A stretch of DNA of 64,000 nucleotides from Citricoccus sp. K5 (GTDB taxonomy: Bacteria; Actinomycetota; Actinomycetes; Actinomycetales; Micrococcaceae), in contig NZ_LR732817.1 in the NCBI RefSeq assembly GCF_902506195.1, positions 389,147-453,146 of the forward strand. Direction: 5' to 3'. The translations under genes and the position numbers were made by a program. The notes beneath the pieces are model-generated. The model was not told the DNA's origin, did no database searches, and worked only from the letters and a program-made list of their open reading frames with translations. Positions 10,500 through 19,343 of the stretch are shown piece by piece. Every line of letters starts with the position of its first letter. The first letter of the stretch is position 1.

Positions 10500-11311
10500 T
10501 CGGCGAGCACCCCGGCGGGCCGGCCGTGCGGGTCCACCAGCAGCACCGAGCCGTCCGCGGCGGTTTCACGGTGCAGGGTGCGCTGGCCGCGGTCCAGGCC
10601 CAGGAAGTCCCGGACGAAATCGCTGGCGGGGGCGGACACGAAGTCCTTGGGCGTACCCTGTTGGGCGATCCGGGCACCGGCCTGCAACAGCACGATGTGG
10701 TCGCCGAGGGTCAGGGCCTCATCCATGTCATGGGTGACGAAGAGGATCGTGGTGCCGAGCTGGTGGTGCAGGTCCACCAGTTGGCGCTGCAGGTCGGCGC
10801 GCACCAGCGGGTCCACCGCCCCGAAGGGTTCGTCCATGAGCAGGATCTCCGGGTCGGCGGCCAGCCCTCGGGCCACGCCCACGCGTTGTTGCTGCCCACC
10901 GGAGAGCTGGGCGGGGTAGCGATTCGCGAGTTCCGGGGCCAGCCCGACGAGGTCCATCATGTCAGCCGCCTTCTTCCGGGCGGCGGAACGGTCCATGCCG
11001 GTCAGGCGGGGCACGGTGGCGATGTTCTGGCCCACCGTGCGGTGGGGGAGCAACCCGGAGTTCTGCATGACGTAGCCGATCCGCCGGCGCAGGGTTACCG
11101 GGTCCTGGCCGGCCACGTCCTGCCCGTCCACGGCGATCCGTCCCTCACTGGGATCGACCATCCGGTTGACCATCCGCATCAGCGTCGTCTTGCCACAACC
11201 CGAGGAGCCGGCCAGGACGGTCAGTGAGCCCCGTGGAACGGAGAGACTGAAATCGTCGACGGCCACTGTGCCGTCACGGAAGCGTTTGGTGACGGATCCG
11301 TAGGAGATCAT
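10496..11311 (-). CDS. Betaine/choline-type ABC importer, ATPase
   Basis: A 271-residue ATP-binding subunit. Walker A is GSSGCGKT (residues 35-42), the signature is LSGGQQQR and Walker B is ILLMDEPFGAVD. The C-terminal extension is shorter than in enzymes with a paired CBS domain, so osmotic sensing through CBS repeats is absent. It heads the operon. The ATG at 11311 is preceded by TAGGGT at 6 bases and shares a 53-base divergent promoter region with purN. Confidence 0.92.
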   Translation of the reverse strand: MISYGSVTKRFRDGTVAVDDFSLSVPRGSLTVLAGSSGCGKTTLMRMVNRMVDPSEGRIAVDGQDVAGQDPVTLRRRIGYVMQNSGLLPHRTVGQNIATVPRLTGMDRSAARKKAADMMDLVGLAPELANRYPAQLSGGQQQRVGVARGLAADPEILLMDEPFGAVDPLVRADLQRQLVDLHHQLGTTILFVTHDMDEALTLGDHIVLLQAGARIAQQGTPKDFVSAPASDFVRDFLGLDRGQRTLHRETAADGSVLLVDPHGRPAGVLAE

Positions 11312-11317
11312 GCGCCA

Positions 11318-11323
11318 ACCCTA
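11318..11323 (-). promoter_or_regulatory. -10-like box of the betaine-type importer operon
   Basis: TAGGGT on the minus strand lies 6 bases before ATG 11311, suggesting a leaderless operon head. It is back to back with the purN -10 box. Confidence 0.45.
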
Positions 11324-11351
11324 CTGGGACCTGGGCCGCACGGTGGCGCCC

Positions 11352-11357
11352 TAGGAT
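11352..11357 (+). promoter_or_regulatory. -10-like box of purN (leaderless spacing)
   Basis: TAGGAT ends exactly 7 bases before ATG 11365. It would put transcription start at that ATG, making the upstream ATG at 11356, which overlaps the box, unusable. Confidence 0.5.
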
Positions 11358-11364
11358 GGATTCC

Positions 11365-11958
11365 ATGCGGATTGTTGCTCTTGCCTCCGGTTCCGGATCC
11401 AACCTCCAGACGGTCATCGACGCCGTTTTGGCGGGCACCCTGGACGTGGAGATCGCCGCGGTGGGCGCGGATCATCCCGACGCCGGAGCCCTCGCCCGCG
11501 CCGCGGCGGCGGGCATCGAGACATTCGTGGTGGACTTCTCTGAGTTCGGCGACCGGGCCGACTGGAACCACGCCCTGACCGTCACCACGGCGTCCTATAC
11601 GCCGGACTACGTCCTGTCCAGCGGCTTCATGCGGATCGCTGGGGAGGAGTTCACCACCGCGTTCGAGGGCCGGTACCTCAACACGCACCCCGCCCTGCTG
11701 CCGGCTTTCCCCGGCGCCCACGGCGTGCGGGACGCGTTGCGCTACGGCGTCAAGGTCACCGGCTGCACCGTGCACATCGCCGACGCCGGCATGGATACCG
11801 GACCGATCCTGGCCCAGTCCGCCGTGCCGGTCCTCGACACGGACACCGAGGAAGCCCTGCACGAGCGGATCAAGGTCCAGGAGCGCCAGCTGCTGCTCAC
11901 GGTCCTCGGCGAGCTGGCCGCCGGGCGGACCCCGCAGGACTACGTCTCCCGCGCCTGA
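11365..11958 (+). CDS. purN: Phosphoribosylglycinamide formyltransferase (purine step 3)
   Basis: A 197-residue formyltransferase that transfers the formyl group of 10-formyl-THF to GAR. The catalytic triad is visible: Asn and His in NTHPALLPAFPG and Asp in HIADAGMDTGP. MRIVALASGSGSNLQ gives the standard start, which supports ATG 11365 over the ATG 9 bases upstream. It is a purine gene normally flanked by perM and purH in actinobacteria; both are in this window but displaced. A decayed transporter begins 9 bases after its stop. Confidence 0.95.
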   Translation: MRIVALASGSGSNLQTVIDAVLAGTLDVEIAAVGADHPDAGALARAAAAGIETFVVDFSEFGDRADWNHALTVTTASYTPDYVLSSGFMRIAGEEFTTAFEGRYLNTHPALLPAFPGAHGVRDALRYGVKVTGCTVHIADAGMDTGPILAQSAVPVLDTDTEEALHERIKVQERQLLLTVLGELAAGRTPQDYVSRA

Positions 11959-11967
11959 CACGCGCCG

Positions 11968-12722
11968 ATGGGCGCCTGCCAGTGGCTCATCATCGGCATC
12001 TGCACTTTCCTCAACGCCTTGGACGGCTATGACGTACTGACCATGGCCTTCACCGCCACCCCGGTGACCGAGGAGTTCGGGCTGAGCGGATCCGGGCTGG
12101 GGTTCCTGCTCAGCGCCGGGTTGCTCGGCATGGCGGTCGGCTCCCTGACCGTGGTGGCCCTGATCCTGGTGGTGGCGCTCATGCCAGAGTCGGCCGCCTA
12201 CCTCCACAACCGGCGCTGAGCAGGAACCCCACGATCCTGGTGTGGGTCGCCTTCTTCGCCGTCATGTTCGGCTTCTACTTCGTGAACTCCTGGACCCCGC
12301 GGTCGCTGAACGAGTCCGGGCTGACGCAGAACCAGGGCGTGATCGCCGGCATCATGCTGACCATCGGCGGGACCATCGGCTCGCTGCTCTTCGGCGTGCT
12401 CACCGCGCGGTGGTCCACCCGGGCGACCCTGTTCTGGTTCACCATCGGCTCGGCGGCCGCGATCGTCCTGTTCATCTCATCGGCCTCGATCGTCTGGGCC
12501 GTGTTCGCGCTCGGGGTGGTGGTCGGCATGCTGATCAACGGCTGCATCGCTGGGCTGTACGTGCTGACGCCGCAGTCCTACCCTGCCTCGGTCCGCAGCA
12601 CCGGGGCCAGGTGGGCGATCTACATCGGCGTGCCGGGCGTGGTTCTCATCGCCACCGTGGCGCTGGGCTTCTTGCGCTCCGCTGACATCGAGGCGAACCG
12701 GGCTCCCCGGCGCTCCGCCTGA
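11968..12722 (+). pseudogene. Decayed MFS transporter (aromatic acid:H+ symporter-like)
   Basis: Two reading frames hold pieces of one MFS protein. 11968-12219 encodes the first transmembrane segments (FLNALDGYDVLTMAFTA, then SAGLLGMAVGS) and jumps directly to LMPESAAYLHNRR, which normally follows TM6, so about 130 residues are missing. The frame then shifts. 12216-12722 continues with LSRNPTILVWVAFFAVMFGFYF and the C-terminal half, again shortened near RSTGARWAIYIG. DGYD and the PES motif point to the AAHS group (benzoate, 4-hydroxybenzoate and similar). At least two deletions and one frameshift make it non-functional. Confidence 0.82.
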
Positions 12723-12754
12723 TCTCGGTCAGGAACTCAGGAGAGCTTGAGGGC

Positions 12755-14149
12755 TCACGCCTCCGTCACCTCCAGTTCCCGGCCCTTGGTCTCCGGGGCC
12801 ATGACCATCATGAGGACGCAGGCCGCCACCACGAACGTCGCCGTGACCACGAAGGACCAGGCCAGCCCGATAGCCGGCACCATCCACGCCACGAACACCA
12901 GCGGGCCCACGCCCGCGGCCACGCGGGAGACGGCCGAGGCCCAGCCGAAGCCGGAACCGCGCAGTTCGGTGGGGTACAGCTCGGAGACGTAGGTGTACAA
13001 CACAGGGATAGCGATCTGCACCACGAAGCCGAACGCCAAGACCAGGGGGAGCACCGCCGTCGGGACGTCCAACAGGGCGGCCAGCACCACCAGCAGGAAC
13101 GAGGACACCACGGCCGTGAGCGCCAGCAGCCACTTGCGTCCGGTCTTCTCCACGAGCCAGGCGGCCACCACCACGCCCAGCAGCCCGACGGCGGCCATGG
13201 CGCCGGTCATGATGAAGGCCCGGGACTGCTCGTACCCGGCATCGATCAGGAACGTCGGCAGCCACTGCAGGGCGATGTAGTAGACGAGCATGAGGGTGAA
13301 GAACAGGGCCCAGGCGACCGTGGTGATGCTCCATGAGTACCGCCACAGTTCGGCCAGCTGCTGGCCCATCGAGGCGAAGGTCAGCTTCTTCGGGGCGGGG
13401 ACCGGCGGCATGGCGTACTCCCGCTCCTCGGCCCCGGTGCGGCGCACCATCTCGTCGATCACGGCGCGCGCCTGGCTCTCCCGGCCCTGCTGGATCAGGA
13501 ACAGAGGAGACTCCGGGACGTGCAGTCGCACGAAGAACACCAACAGGGCGGGCAGGACCATCGCCAGCATGGGCAGCCGCCAGTCACCCCACTGGGCCAC
13601 CATCCAGGCGGAGAGGAAGCCGCAGGCGGCGGCACCGATCGGCCACCAGCCGTCCATGGCGGTGAGCACGGTGCCCCGCTGTTTGCGCGGGGTGAACTCT
13701 CCCACCAGGGCGTAGTCCACCGGGATGCAGCCGCCGAGGCCGAAGCCGGCCAGGAAGCGGAACAGCACGAACCAGCCGATATCTCCGGTCAGGGCGCCGG
13801 CCAGAGTGAAGAGTGAGAACATCAGCAGGGTGGCGGTGAAGGCCTTCTTGCGGCCGATCCTGTCCGCCACCGTGCCCCAGACGAAGGCGCCCAGGGCCAT
13901 GCCGATGAGGTTGGCGGTCCCGATCCAGGCGGCCTGGCCGGCGGTCAGTCCCCATTCCTCCCGCAGCAGGGGGATGAGCACGCCGTTGAGAGAGACATCC
14001 CAGGCATCGAACATGAAGCCGAGGCCGCCGATGAGGAAGACCCGTCCCTGGGTGTTCCACCGCCAGGGCAAGCTCTGGACGATCTCCTCGCCCGTGGGCA
14101 GCGCTGAGGGCCGGTCGTGGCGGGCATCTGGTCTGGTCTCTGGACTCAC
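12755..14149 (-). CDS. MFS metabolite:H+ symporter
   Basis: A 464-residue, 12-span major facilitator. GTVADRIGRKKAF is the conserved loop 2-3 motif; LGGCIPVDYALVGEFTPRKQRG and the ELYPTELRGSGFG near TM11 place it in the sugar/niacin/aromatic-metabolite symporter group. The substrate is unknown. GTG 14149 is preferred because AACAAT lies 6 bases upstream; an ATG at 14182 would add 11 residues and put the start 6 bases from the divergent CYTH gene. The frame stays open far upstream over the CYTH gene, but that part is a shadow. A decayed relative lies next to it. Confidence 0.85.
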   Translation of the reverse strand: MSPETRPDARHDRPSALPTGEEIVQSLPWRWNTQGRVFLIGGLGFMFDAWDVSLNGVLIPLLREEWGLTAGQAAWIGTANLIGMALGAFVWGTVADRIGRKKAFTATLLMFSLFTLAGALTGDIGWFVLFRFLAGFGLGGCIPVDYALVGEFTPRKQRGTVLTAMDGWWPIGAAACGFLSAWMVAQWGDWRLPMLAMVLPALLVFFVRLHVPESPLFLIQQGRESQARAVIDEMVRRTGAEEREYAMPPVPAPKKLTFASMGQQLAELWRYSWSITTVAWALFFTLMLVYYIALQWLPTFLIDAGYEQSRAFIMTGAMAAVGLLGVVVAAWLVEKTGRKWLLALTAVVSSFLLVVLAALLDVPTAVLPLVLAFGFVVQIAIPVLYTYVSELYPTELRGSGFGWASAVSRVAAGVGPLVFVAWMVPAIGLAWSFVVTATFVVAACVLMMVMAPETKGRELEVTEA

Positions 14150-14188
14150 CCGGCCATTGTTCCACCGTGTCTCTGAGATCATGGGCCC

Positions 14189-15868
14189 ATGGGTGAAGCG
14201 GTGCAGGTGGAGATCGAGCGGAAGTATGACGTGGACGGGCAGGCCTCCCTGCCGCGGCTCAACGGCGTGGGCGGAGTGGCCCAGGTGCGGTACTGCCCGC
14301 CCATGGCCCTCGAGGCCATCTACTTCGACACGGCCGAGAGGGACCTCTCCGCCAACAACGTCACCCTGCGGCGGCGCACCGGTGGCACCGATGCCGGCTG
14401 GCACGTGAAGATCGGCAAGGGTGAACGCCGGCTCGAACTGCATTCCCCGCTCGGCAAGGACGACGCGGCGGACATCTCCGCGGGCCCGATCACGGTCTCC
14501 GTGCCCGCCCGCATCCTGGACCTCGTCCAGGTCCACGTCCGCGGCAAGCAGCTCGTGCCGATCGCCCGGCTGAACACCCTGCGCTCCGTGGTGGACCTCC
14601 TGGATGGCCAGGGCCGCCGGCTGGCCGAGGTCAGTGATGATCAGGTGGCGGCCATGGCCGTGGGCTTCCGCACCGAGTCGCGGGTTCAGCACTGGCGCGA
14701 ATGGGAGGTCGAGGTGGTCGACGCCGGCCTGGTCGCTGCCTCGGCGGGCGGCACGGATGCCTTCCTGGACGCGGTCGGGCAGGTCCTCCAGCCGGCCGGG
14801 GCACGGCCGTCCGCGGTCGGATCCAAGGTGGAGAAGGTGGTCGGCAAGGCCGTGGACCCATTGGATCCCCGGGCCCCGCTGGCCGGGGCCGCCACCACGG
14901 AGGATCACGACGGCGGCGCCCCGGCGGTCCGTGCGGTCCTGGCCACCACGGTGCGCACCCAGTTGAAGATCCTCAAGGGCTGGGATCCATTGGTCCGCCG
15001 CGACGTGGAGGACTCCGTGCACCAGTACCGGGTGGCTTGCCGCGCCTTGCGGTCCCTGCTCCAGACCTACGCCCCGTTGCTGGAGGCGGAGGCCACGGAA
15101 ACCGTGATCCGGGACCTGAGAAAGCTCGGCAAGCTCTTGTCCGTGGCCCGTGACGCCGAGGTGGTGCGGGACCAGGTCCAGGTGAAGGTCGACGCGCTGC
15201 CCGGCGGTCCCCAGGGCGCGATCGCCGAGATGATCCCCGGTAAGACCGTCAAGCGGTTGCGGGCCGTGAAGGCTGAACGTTACGAGGCGGCGCATGCCCA
15301 GCAGGTCAAGCGCATGCGCAGCAGCTGGTACTTCGAGGTCCTGGACCGGCTCGATGCCTTCGCGCTCACCCTGCCCTTGAATCCGGAACTGCCCGAGGGG
15401 GACACGGCCGCGGCCGCCGCGATGGTGCCTCTGGCCACCGCGCAGGTGGACTCCGTGCTGGCGCTGGCCGCCGGCGTCGGCAGTGAGCAGGACCAGGTCC
15501 GGCGCATCGACCTCATGCACGAGGTGCGTAAAGAGGCCAAGCGGCTGCGCTACGCCGTCAAGGCGGTCCAGGACGCCACCGGGGTGGATCTGGGCGCCGA
15601 ACTCGTGGCTCGGATGAAGACCGCCAAGAAGCTCCAGGAGGCCCTCGGTGAGCACCGGGACTCGGTGATGTTCCAGGAGCATGTGTTGTCCACCTCAGAG
15701 CTCGCCGCCCGCAAGGGCGAGGACACCTTCGGCTACGGGCTGCTGTTCGCCGCCGAGTTCGCCCTGCAGGCCAGCACCGAGGCCGCGGCCGAGCGGCTGG
15801 TGGAGAAGCTGGCGCACCGGCATGCGGGCGACGTTGGGACAGCGGCAGGCGGCGCGTCGGGGGCCTGA
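14189..15868 (+). CDS. CYTH and CHAD domain protein
   Basis: A 559-residue protein with an N-terminal CYTH (triphosphate tunnel) domain at about residues 5-200, marked by VEIERKYDV (ExExK), and a C-terminal CHAD helical domain from about 250 to 540 with many conserved His/Arg/Lys (for example VHQYRVACRALRSLLQ). CYTH proteins hydrolyse or bind triphosphate compounds and CHAD domains bind polyphosphate, so a polyphosphate-related cytoplasmic role is likely. The gene starts back to back with the MFS gene and ends convergently 47 bases before lutC. Confidence 0.9.
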   Translation: MGEAVQVEIERKYDVDGQASLPRLNGVGGVAQVRYCPPMALEAIYFDTAERDLSANNVTLRRRTGGTDAGWHVKIGKGERRLELHSPLGKDDAADISAGPITVSVPARILDLVQVHVRGKQLVPIARLNTLRSVVDLLDGQGRRLAEVSDDQVAAMAVGFRTESRVQHWREWEVEVVDAGLVAASAGGTDAFLDAVGQVLQPAGARPSAVGSKVEKVVGKAVDPLDPRAPLAGAATTEDHDGGAPAVRAVLATTVRTQLKILKGWDPLVRRDVEDSVHQYRVACRALRSLLQTYAPLLEAEATETVIRDLRKLGKLLSVARDAEVVRDQVQVKVDALPGGPQGAIAEMIPGKTVKRLRAVKAERYEAAHAQQVKRMRSSWYFEVLDRLDAFALTLPLNPELPEGDTAAAAAMVPLATAQVDSVLALAAGVGSEQDQVRRIDLMHEVRKEAKRLRYAVKAVQDATGVDLGAELVARMKTAKKLQEALGEHRDSVMFQEHVLSTSELAARKGEDTFGYGLLFAAEFALQASTEAAAERLVEKLAHRHAGDVGTAAGGASGA

Positions 15869-15915
15869 CCGAACCGGCGGCGCAGGCGTCCCAGGGTTCT
15901 GGGTGAGCCGGTGGG

Positions 15916-16560
15916 TCAGGTGAGCAGGATGACGTCCAGCCGGCGGGGGCCGTGGACCCCCTCCACGCGCTCGAGCTCGATGTCCGAGGTGGCCGAGGGG
16001 CCGGAGATCATGGTGATCGGCGCGGTGGGTTCCACTCGATCCAGAGCCTCCGGGATCAACTCGACGATCGATGCTGCGGGGACGATGCAGATGTGGTGGT
16101 CGGGGACCAGGCTGATCGCCCGGCGTCCCTCCTCGGGGCGCCCGCTGAGGAAGATCGTCCCCGTCTCCGCGCAGGACACGGTGGACGACGTGACCACAGC
16201 GTCCACCTCGTTGAGGTCGCGGACGCTCAGGACTGTCCCAGCACGTTCAGTCCGGGACTCCACCAGCACCCGGCGCCCGGTGGTGTCTCCGGGGAGCCAG
16301 CTCCGGTCCAACCCCTCGGGAACCACATAGCGGGCGGAGGGCCCGAGCAGTTCCGCGATCCGTTCGGACAGTGTCGCGGTGTTCTCGTGGTGGACGGTGG
16401 CCTTGTAGTCGATCAGCCGGTCCTCGAACATCTCCCGGATCTCGGCGGCAGGCCGTCCCGAGGTCCGGCGGTAGGCCCTCCGGACCTGCGGGGCCTCCGG
16501 GGCGTCCTGGAGGGCCCCACGGATCCGGGCCAGAACCTCTGATTTCGCCTCGGTGCTCAT
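15916..16560 (-). CDS. lutC: Lactate utilization protein C (LUD domain)
   Basis: A 214-residue LUD-domain protein, third member of the LutABC L-lactate oxidising complex. VSCAETGTIFLS and the closing GVHGPRRLDVILL are typical. It lacks Cys clusters, as expected for LutC, and is thought to work with the Fe-S subunits LutA and LutB. ATG 16560 overlaps the lutB stop by 4 bases; the open frame upstream has no similarity. It is the last gene of the minus-strand lutABC operon. Confidence 0.93.
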   Translation of the reverse strand: MSTEAKSEVLARIRGALQDAPEAPQVRRAYRRTSGRPAAEIREMFEDRLIDYKATVHHENTATLSERIAELLGPSARYVVPEGLDRSWLPGDTTGRRVLVESRTERAGTVLSVRDLNEVDAVVTSSTVSCAETGTIFLSGRPEEGRRAISLVPDHHICIVPAASIVELIPEALDRVEPTAPITMISGPSATSDIELERVEGVHGPRRLDVILLT

Positions 16561-18233
16561 GGGCTGTCCTCCTCGTCGGTGTGGTCCGCCGGATCGGGCG
16601 CTGGGACGCCGCGCAAGCCGCCGTCCTGGCGGACCCGATCCTCCGTTTCCGCGGCGTGGTCGGCCCACCAGTTGCGGAAGGACTCCCGGGGCGGGGCCGG
16701 GATGTCCCGTTCGTCGGTCCAGCCGCCGGCCATTCCCGGCAGCCAGCTGATGGCCCGGTCCCGGCCGGCCACGGCGCGGCCCAGAGGGAGGGCCTTCTCG
16801 GCCAGCGCCATGCGACGGCCGGAGGACATCACGGTGGAGGCGCCCTTCATCATCACGTCCATCTCGGAGGGCACCCGCGGCAGTCGCCGGAAGAGCCGCC
16901 CGGCGAGGCCGGTGGACGATTTCTGCACGGGGGGCTCCGGGGCAGCAGTGGAAGCCTCCTTCGCGGACTGGGCCTCTGCCGTGGGCCGTTCCCCATGCCG
17001 GGTGCGGACGTCCTCGTCACGCAGGTGCACCAGGATCTCCGGGATGTTGATCTTCACCGGGCAGACGTCATAGCAGGCCCCGCACAGGGAGGACGCGTAC
17101 GGGAGGGAGGAGTTCTCCGCGGCAGTGATCCCGGTCATCTGCGGGGACAGGATCGCGCCGATCGGCCCCGGGTACGTGGAACCGTAAGCGTGGCCGCCCG
17201 CCTGTTCGTAGACCGGGCAGACATTCAGGCAGGCGGAACAGCGGATACAGTGCAACGCCGAACGGCCCGCGGGATCGGCCAGGACGGCCGAGCGACCGTT
17301 GTCCAGCAGGACCACGTGCACGTCTTGCGGGCCGTCTCCCGGTGTGGAACCCGTCCACATCGAGGTGTAGGGATTCATCCGCTCGCCAGTGGAGGAGCGG
17401 GGCAACAACTGCAGGTACACCTCCAGGTCCTGAAAGGTGGGTACCAGTTTCTCGATCCCCATGACGGTGATGAGGGTGTCCGGCAGGGTCAGGCACATCC
17501 GTCCGTTGCCCTCCGACTCGACCACGGTCAGCGTCCCGGTCTCGGCCACCCCGAAGTTCGCTCCGGACACGGCCACGCGCGTGGTCAGGAACTTCTCCCG
17601 CAGATGAGCCCGGGCGGCCTCGGCCAGGTCGCGCGGCTCCGAGGTCAGGCTCTCGTCGGTCTCCGGCATCTCCTTCAGGAAGATGTCCCGGATCTCATGG
17701 CGGTTCTTGTGGATCGCGGGGACCAGGATGTGCGAGGACCGGTCGTGCCCCAGCTGCACGATCAGCTCAGCCAGGTCGGTTTCGGTCGCGGTGATGCCGT
17801 GCTCCGCGAGATGGCGCTCGAGGTCGATCTCCGCCGTGGCCATCGACTTGACCTTGATGACCTCGGTGGTGCCGGTCGCCTCGATCAGTTCGGTGATGAT
17901 CCGGTTCGCCTCGGCGGCGTCGCGTGCCCAGTGCACGGTCCCGCCGCGCGCGGAGAAATTCCTCTCGAACTGCTCCAGCAACTCCGGCAGGTTGGCCATG
18001 ACCCGCTCTTTGAGGGCGGACCCGGCGGTGCGCAGCTCCTGCCAGTCCGGAAGTTCCTCGACCACCCGTGCCCGCTTCCCGCGGATCGTGTGCGTGGCAT
18101 GGCGGATGTTCGCCCGCATCTGGGTGTTGGCCATTTCCCCCTTGGCAGCTGTGGGGAAAGCGACGTCGGCGTGCAGGTTGCCCTGTCCGTGGACGGGGCG
18201 GATGGCGGGCATCCCCAGGGCGGTTCGGCTCAT
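16557..18233 (-). CDS. lutB: Lactate utilization protein B, iron-sulfur subunit
   Basis: 558 residues: an N-terminal LUD domain (about 60-300), then a ferredoxin-like domain with Cys329, 332, 335 and 339 (CIRCSACLNVCPVY) and Cys384, 387 and 391 (CGACYDVCPVKI), expected to bind [4Fe-4S] clusters for electron transfer from lactate. The C-terminal about 100 residues are a less conserved extension. ATG 18233 overlaps lutA by 4 bases. Together with lutA and lutC it replaces a flavin-type lactate dehydrogenase in this locus. Confidence 0.95.
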   Translation of the reverse strand: MSRTALGMPAIRPVHGQGNLHADVAFPTAAKGEMANTQMRANIRHATHTIRGKRARVVEELPDWQELRTAGSALKERVMANLPELLEQFERNFSARGGTVHWARDAAEANRIITELIEATGTTEVIKVKSMATAEIDLERHLAEHGITATETDLAELIVQLGHDRSSHILVPAIHKNRHEIRDIFLKEMPETDESLTSEPRDLAEAARAHLREKFLTTRVAVSGANFGVAETGTLTVVESEGNGRMCLTLPDTLITVMGIEKLVPTFQDLEVYLQLLPRSSTGERMNPYTSMWTGSTPGDGPQDVHVVLLDNGRSAVLADPAGRSALHCIRCSACLNVCPVYEQAGGHAYGSTYPGPIGAILSPQMTGITAAENSSLPYASSLCGACYDVCPVKINIPEILVHLRDEDVRTRHGERPTAEAQSAKEASTAAPEPPVQKSSTGLAGRLFRRLPRVPSEMDVMMKGASTVMSSGRRMALAEKALPLGRAVAGRDRAISWLPGMAGGWTDERDIPAPPRESFRNWWADHAAETEDRVRQDGGLRGVPAPDPADHTDEEDSP

Positions 18234-19108
18234 CTGAGGACTCCTCGATCGGCGGTGGGTGCGGTGGTGGGCGGAGCGGTGGTCCGTGACGGGGGGAACA
18301 GTCTCCGGCTCGAGGGGCTCGGGATGGACAACTCCACCGGCCCGGAGATCTCCAACGGGTTCTGCTGCGTGGAGGCCAGGATCTCGGCGAAGTGCACGGT
18401 GGCCGCCTCCGTGCCGCGCCGTGACATCGCCCCACCCAGGTGCAGCAGGCAGGAGGCATCGCCGCCCGTACACAGCTCGGCGCCCGTGGACACGATGTTG
18501 TCGATCTTCTCCTCGGCCATCGCGGCGGAGACATCGGGGTTCTTGAACGAGAAGGTGCCGCCAAAGCCACAGCACTCATCAGCGTCCGGCAACTCCACGA
18601 ATTCCAGGTCTCCCACACTCCGGACGAGGTCCTTCTGCCGGTCGTCCAGACGCAGCAACCGCATCCCATGACAGGACGGGTGATAGGTGACGGCGTGCGG
18701 GAACCAGGAGCCCAGCTGTCCGGCGGCGTCGGTCACCCCGAGCACGTCCACCAGCAGTTGGGACAGCTCATAGGTGTTGCCGGCCACGGACTCGGCCAGC
18801 CGTGCCAGGTCCTCGTCCCCACCGGCCCGGGCGACCATCGGCTGCTGATGCCCCAGTGACGCCACGCAGGAACCCGACGGGGCCACAGCGACGTCATAGT
18901 CGGCGGTGGTGAAGGCCCGGACGTGGTTGCGGACCACCGGCAGCGCGTCGTCCAGGTACCCGCTGTTGACGTGCATCTGGGAACAGCATCCCTGACCGGA
19001 GGGGAACACCACCTCGTGGCCGAGCCGTTCAAGGATGCGGACGGTGGCCAGGGCGACCTTGGGATACAGGGCATCCACGATACAGGTGGCGAACAGGGCG
19101 ATTCTCAT
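18230..19108 (-). CDS. lutA: Lactate utilization protein A, CCG-domain subunit
   Basis: A 292-residue protein with two cysteine-rich CCG domains (SGQGCCSQM and DECCGFGGTF), which in LutA/GlpC-type proteins ligate an Fe-S centre. It is expected to pass electrons from L-lactate oxidation toward quinones. The C-terminal about 40 residues are Pro/Ser/Thr-rich and atypical. ATG 19108 has GGAGG 5 bases upstream, and the longer upstream frame is not coding. It is the first gene of lutABC, divergent from the lactate permease, with an operator over its promoter. Confidence 0.95.
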   Translation of the reverse strand: MRIALFATCIVDALYPKVALATVRILERLGHEVVFPSGQGCCSQMHVNSGYLDDALPVVRNHVRAFTTADYDVAVAPSGSCVASLGHQQPMVARAGGDEDLARLAESVAGNTYELSQLLVDVLGVTDAAGQLGSWFPHAVTYHPSCHGMRLLRLDDRQKDLVRSVGDLEFVELPDADECCGFGGTFSFKNPDVSAAMAEEKIDNIVSTGAELCTGGDASCLLHLGGAMSRRGTEAATVHFAEILASTQQNPLEISGPVELSIPSPSSRRLFPPSRTTAPPTTAPTADRGVLR

Positions 19109-19150
19109 GGGACCTCCGAGAACGGGGGAGTGTGCAGGCACTATCGGCCT

Positions 19151-19163
19151 GTGGTCAGACCAC
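19151..19163. promoter_or_regulatory. FadR/LldR-type operator 1 (lutA side)
   Basis: GTGGTCAGACCAC is a perfect palindrome around TGGTnnnACCA, the site type bound by GntR regulators of the FadR/LldR group. It overlaps the proposed lutA -10 box and start site and lies 43 bases from the lutA ATG. An identical copy lies 136 bases away. Confidence 0.82.
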
Positions 19164-19190
19164 ACTAACACCATGATGCGGGTCACACAA
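19162..19190 (-). promoter_or_regulatory. lutABC promoter
   Basis: On the minus strand TTGTGT (19185-19190) and TAGTGT (19162-19167) are spaced by exactly 17 bases, a good housekeeping-type promoter. The predicted start falls inside operator 1, so bound regulator would block initiation. Confidence 0.6.
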
Positions 19191-19240
19191 CGGAGTGGTG
19201 GGGCGCGCCGGGGATGCGACCGGAAGCGCGATCGAAGGGA

Positions 19241-19268
19241 TTGACGACTGTGACGCGCACCATATAAC
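19241..19268 (+). promoter_or_regulatory. Lactate permease promoter
   Basis: TTGACG (19241-19246) and TATAAC (19263-19268) with a 16-base spacer make the strongest promoter match in the window. Operator 2 lies about 20 bases downstream of the -10, around the early transcribed region. Confidence 0.65.
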
Positions 19269-19273
19269 CTCTG

Positions 19274-19284
19274 TGGCCTGACCA
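19274..19284. promoter_or_regulatory. Partial third operator half-match
   Basis: TGGCCTGACCA matches TGGTnnnACCA at all but one position and lies 14 bases before operator 2. It may be a weak auxiliary site. Confidence 0.35.
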
Positions 19285-19286
19285 CT

Positions 19287-19299
19287 GTGGTCAGACCAC
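19287..19299. promoter_or_regulatory. FadR/LldR-type operator 2 (permease side)
   Basis: This is a second perfect GTGGTCAGACCAC copy, 136 bases from operator 1 and 45 bases before the permease start. The offset equals about 13 helical turns, so both sites face the same side of the DNA. Confidence 0.82.
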
Positions 19300-19343
19300 A
19301 TCGATGCGGTTCTTCCCGCACCCGCCCACTCCAGGAGACACGC

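Noticed and set aside
14183-15682. 500-codon N-terminal extension of the minus-strand MFS gene
   Set aside because: It is the antisense shadow of the CYTH-CHAD gene; the transporter homology begins only near 14100.
19287-19343. Upstream in-frame start of the lactate permease at 19287
   Set aside because: It lies within operator 2 and lacks a ribosome site, while GTG 19344 has AGGAGA at proper distance.
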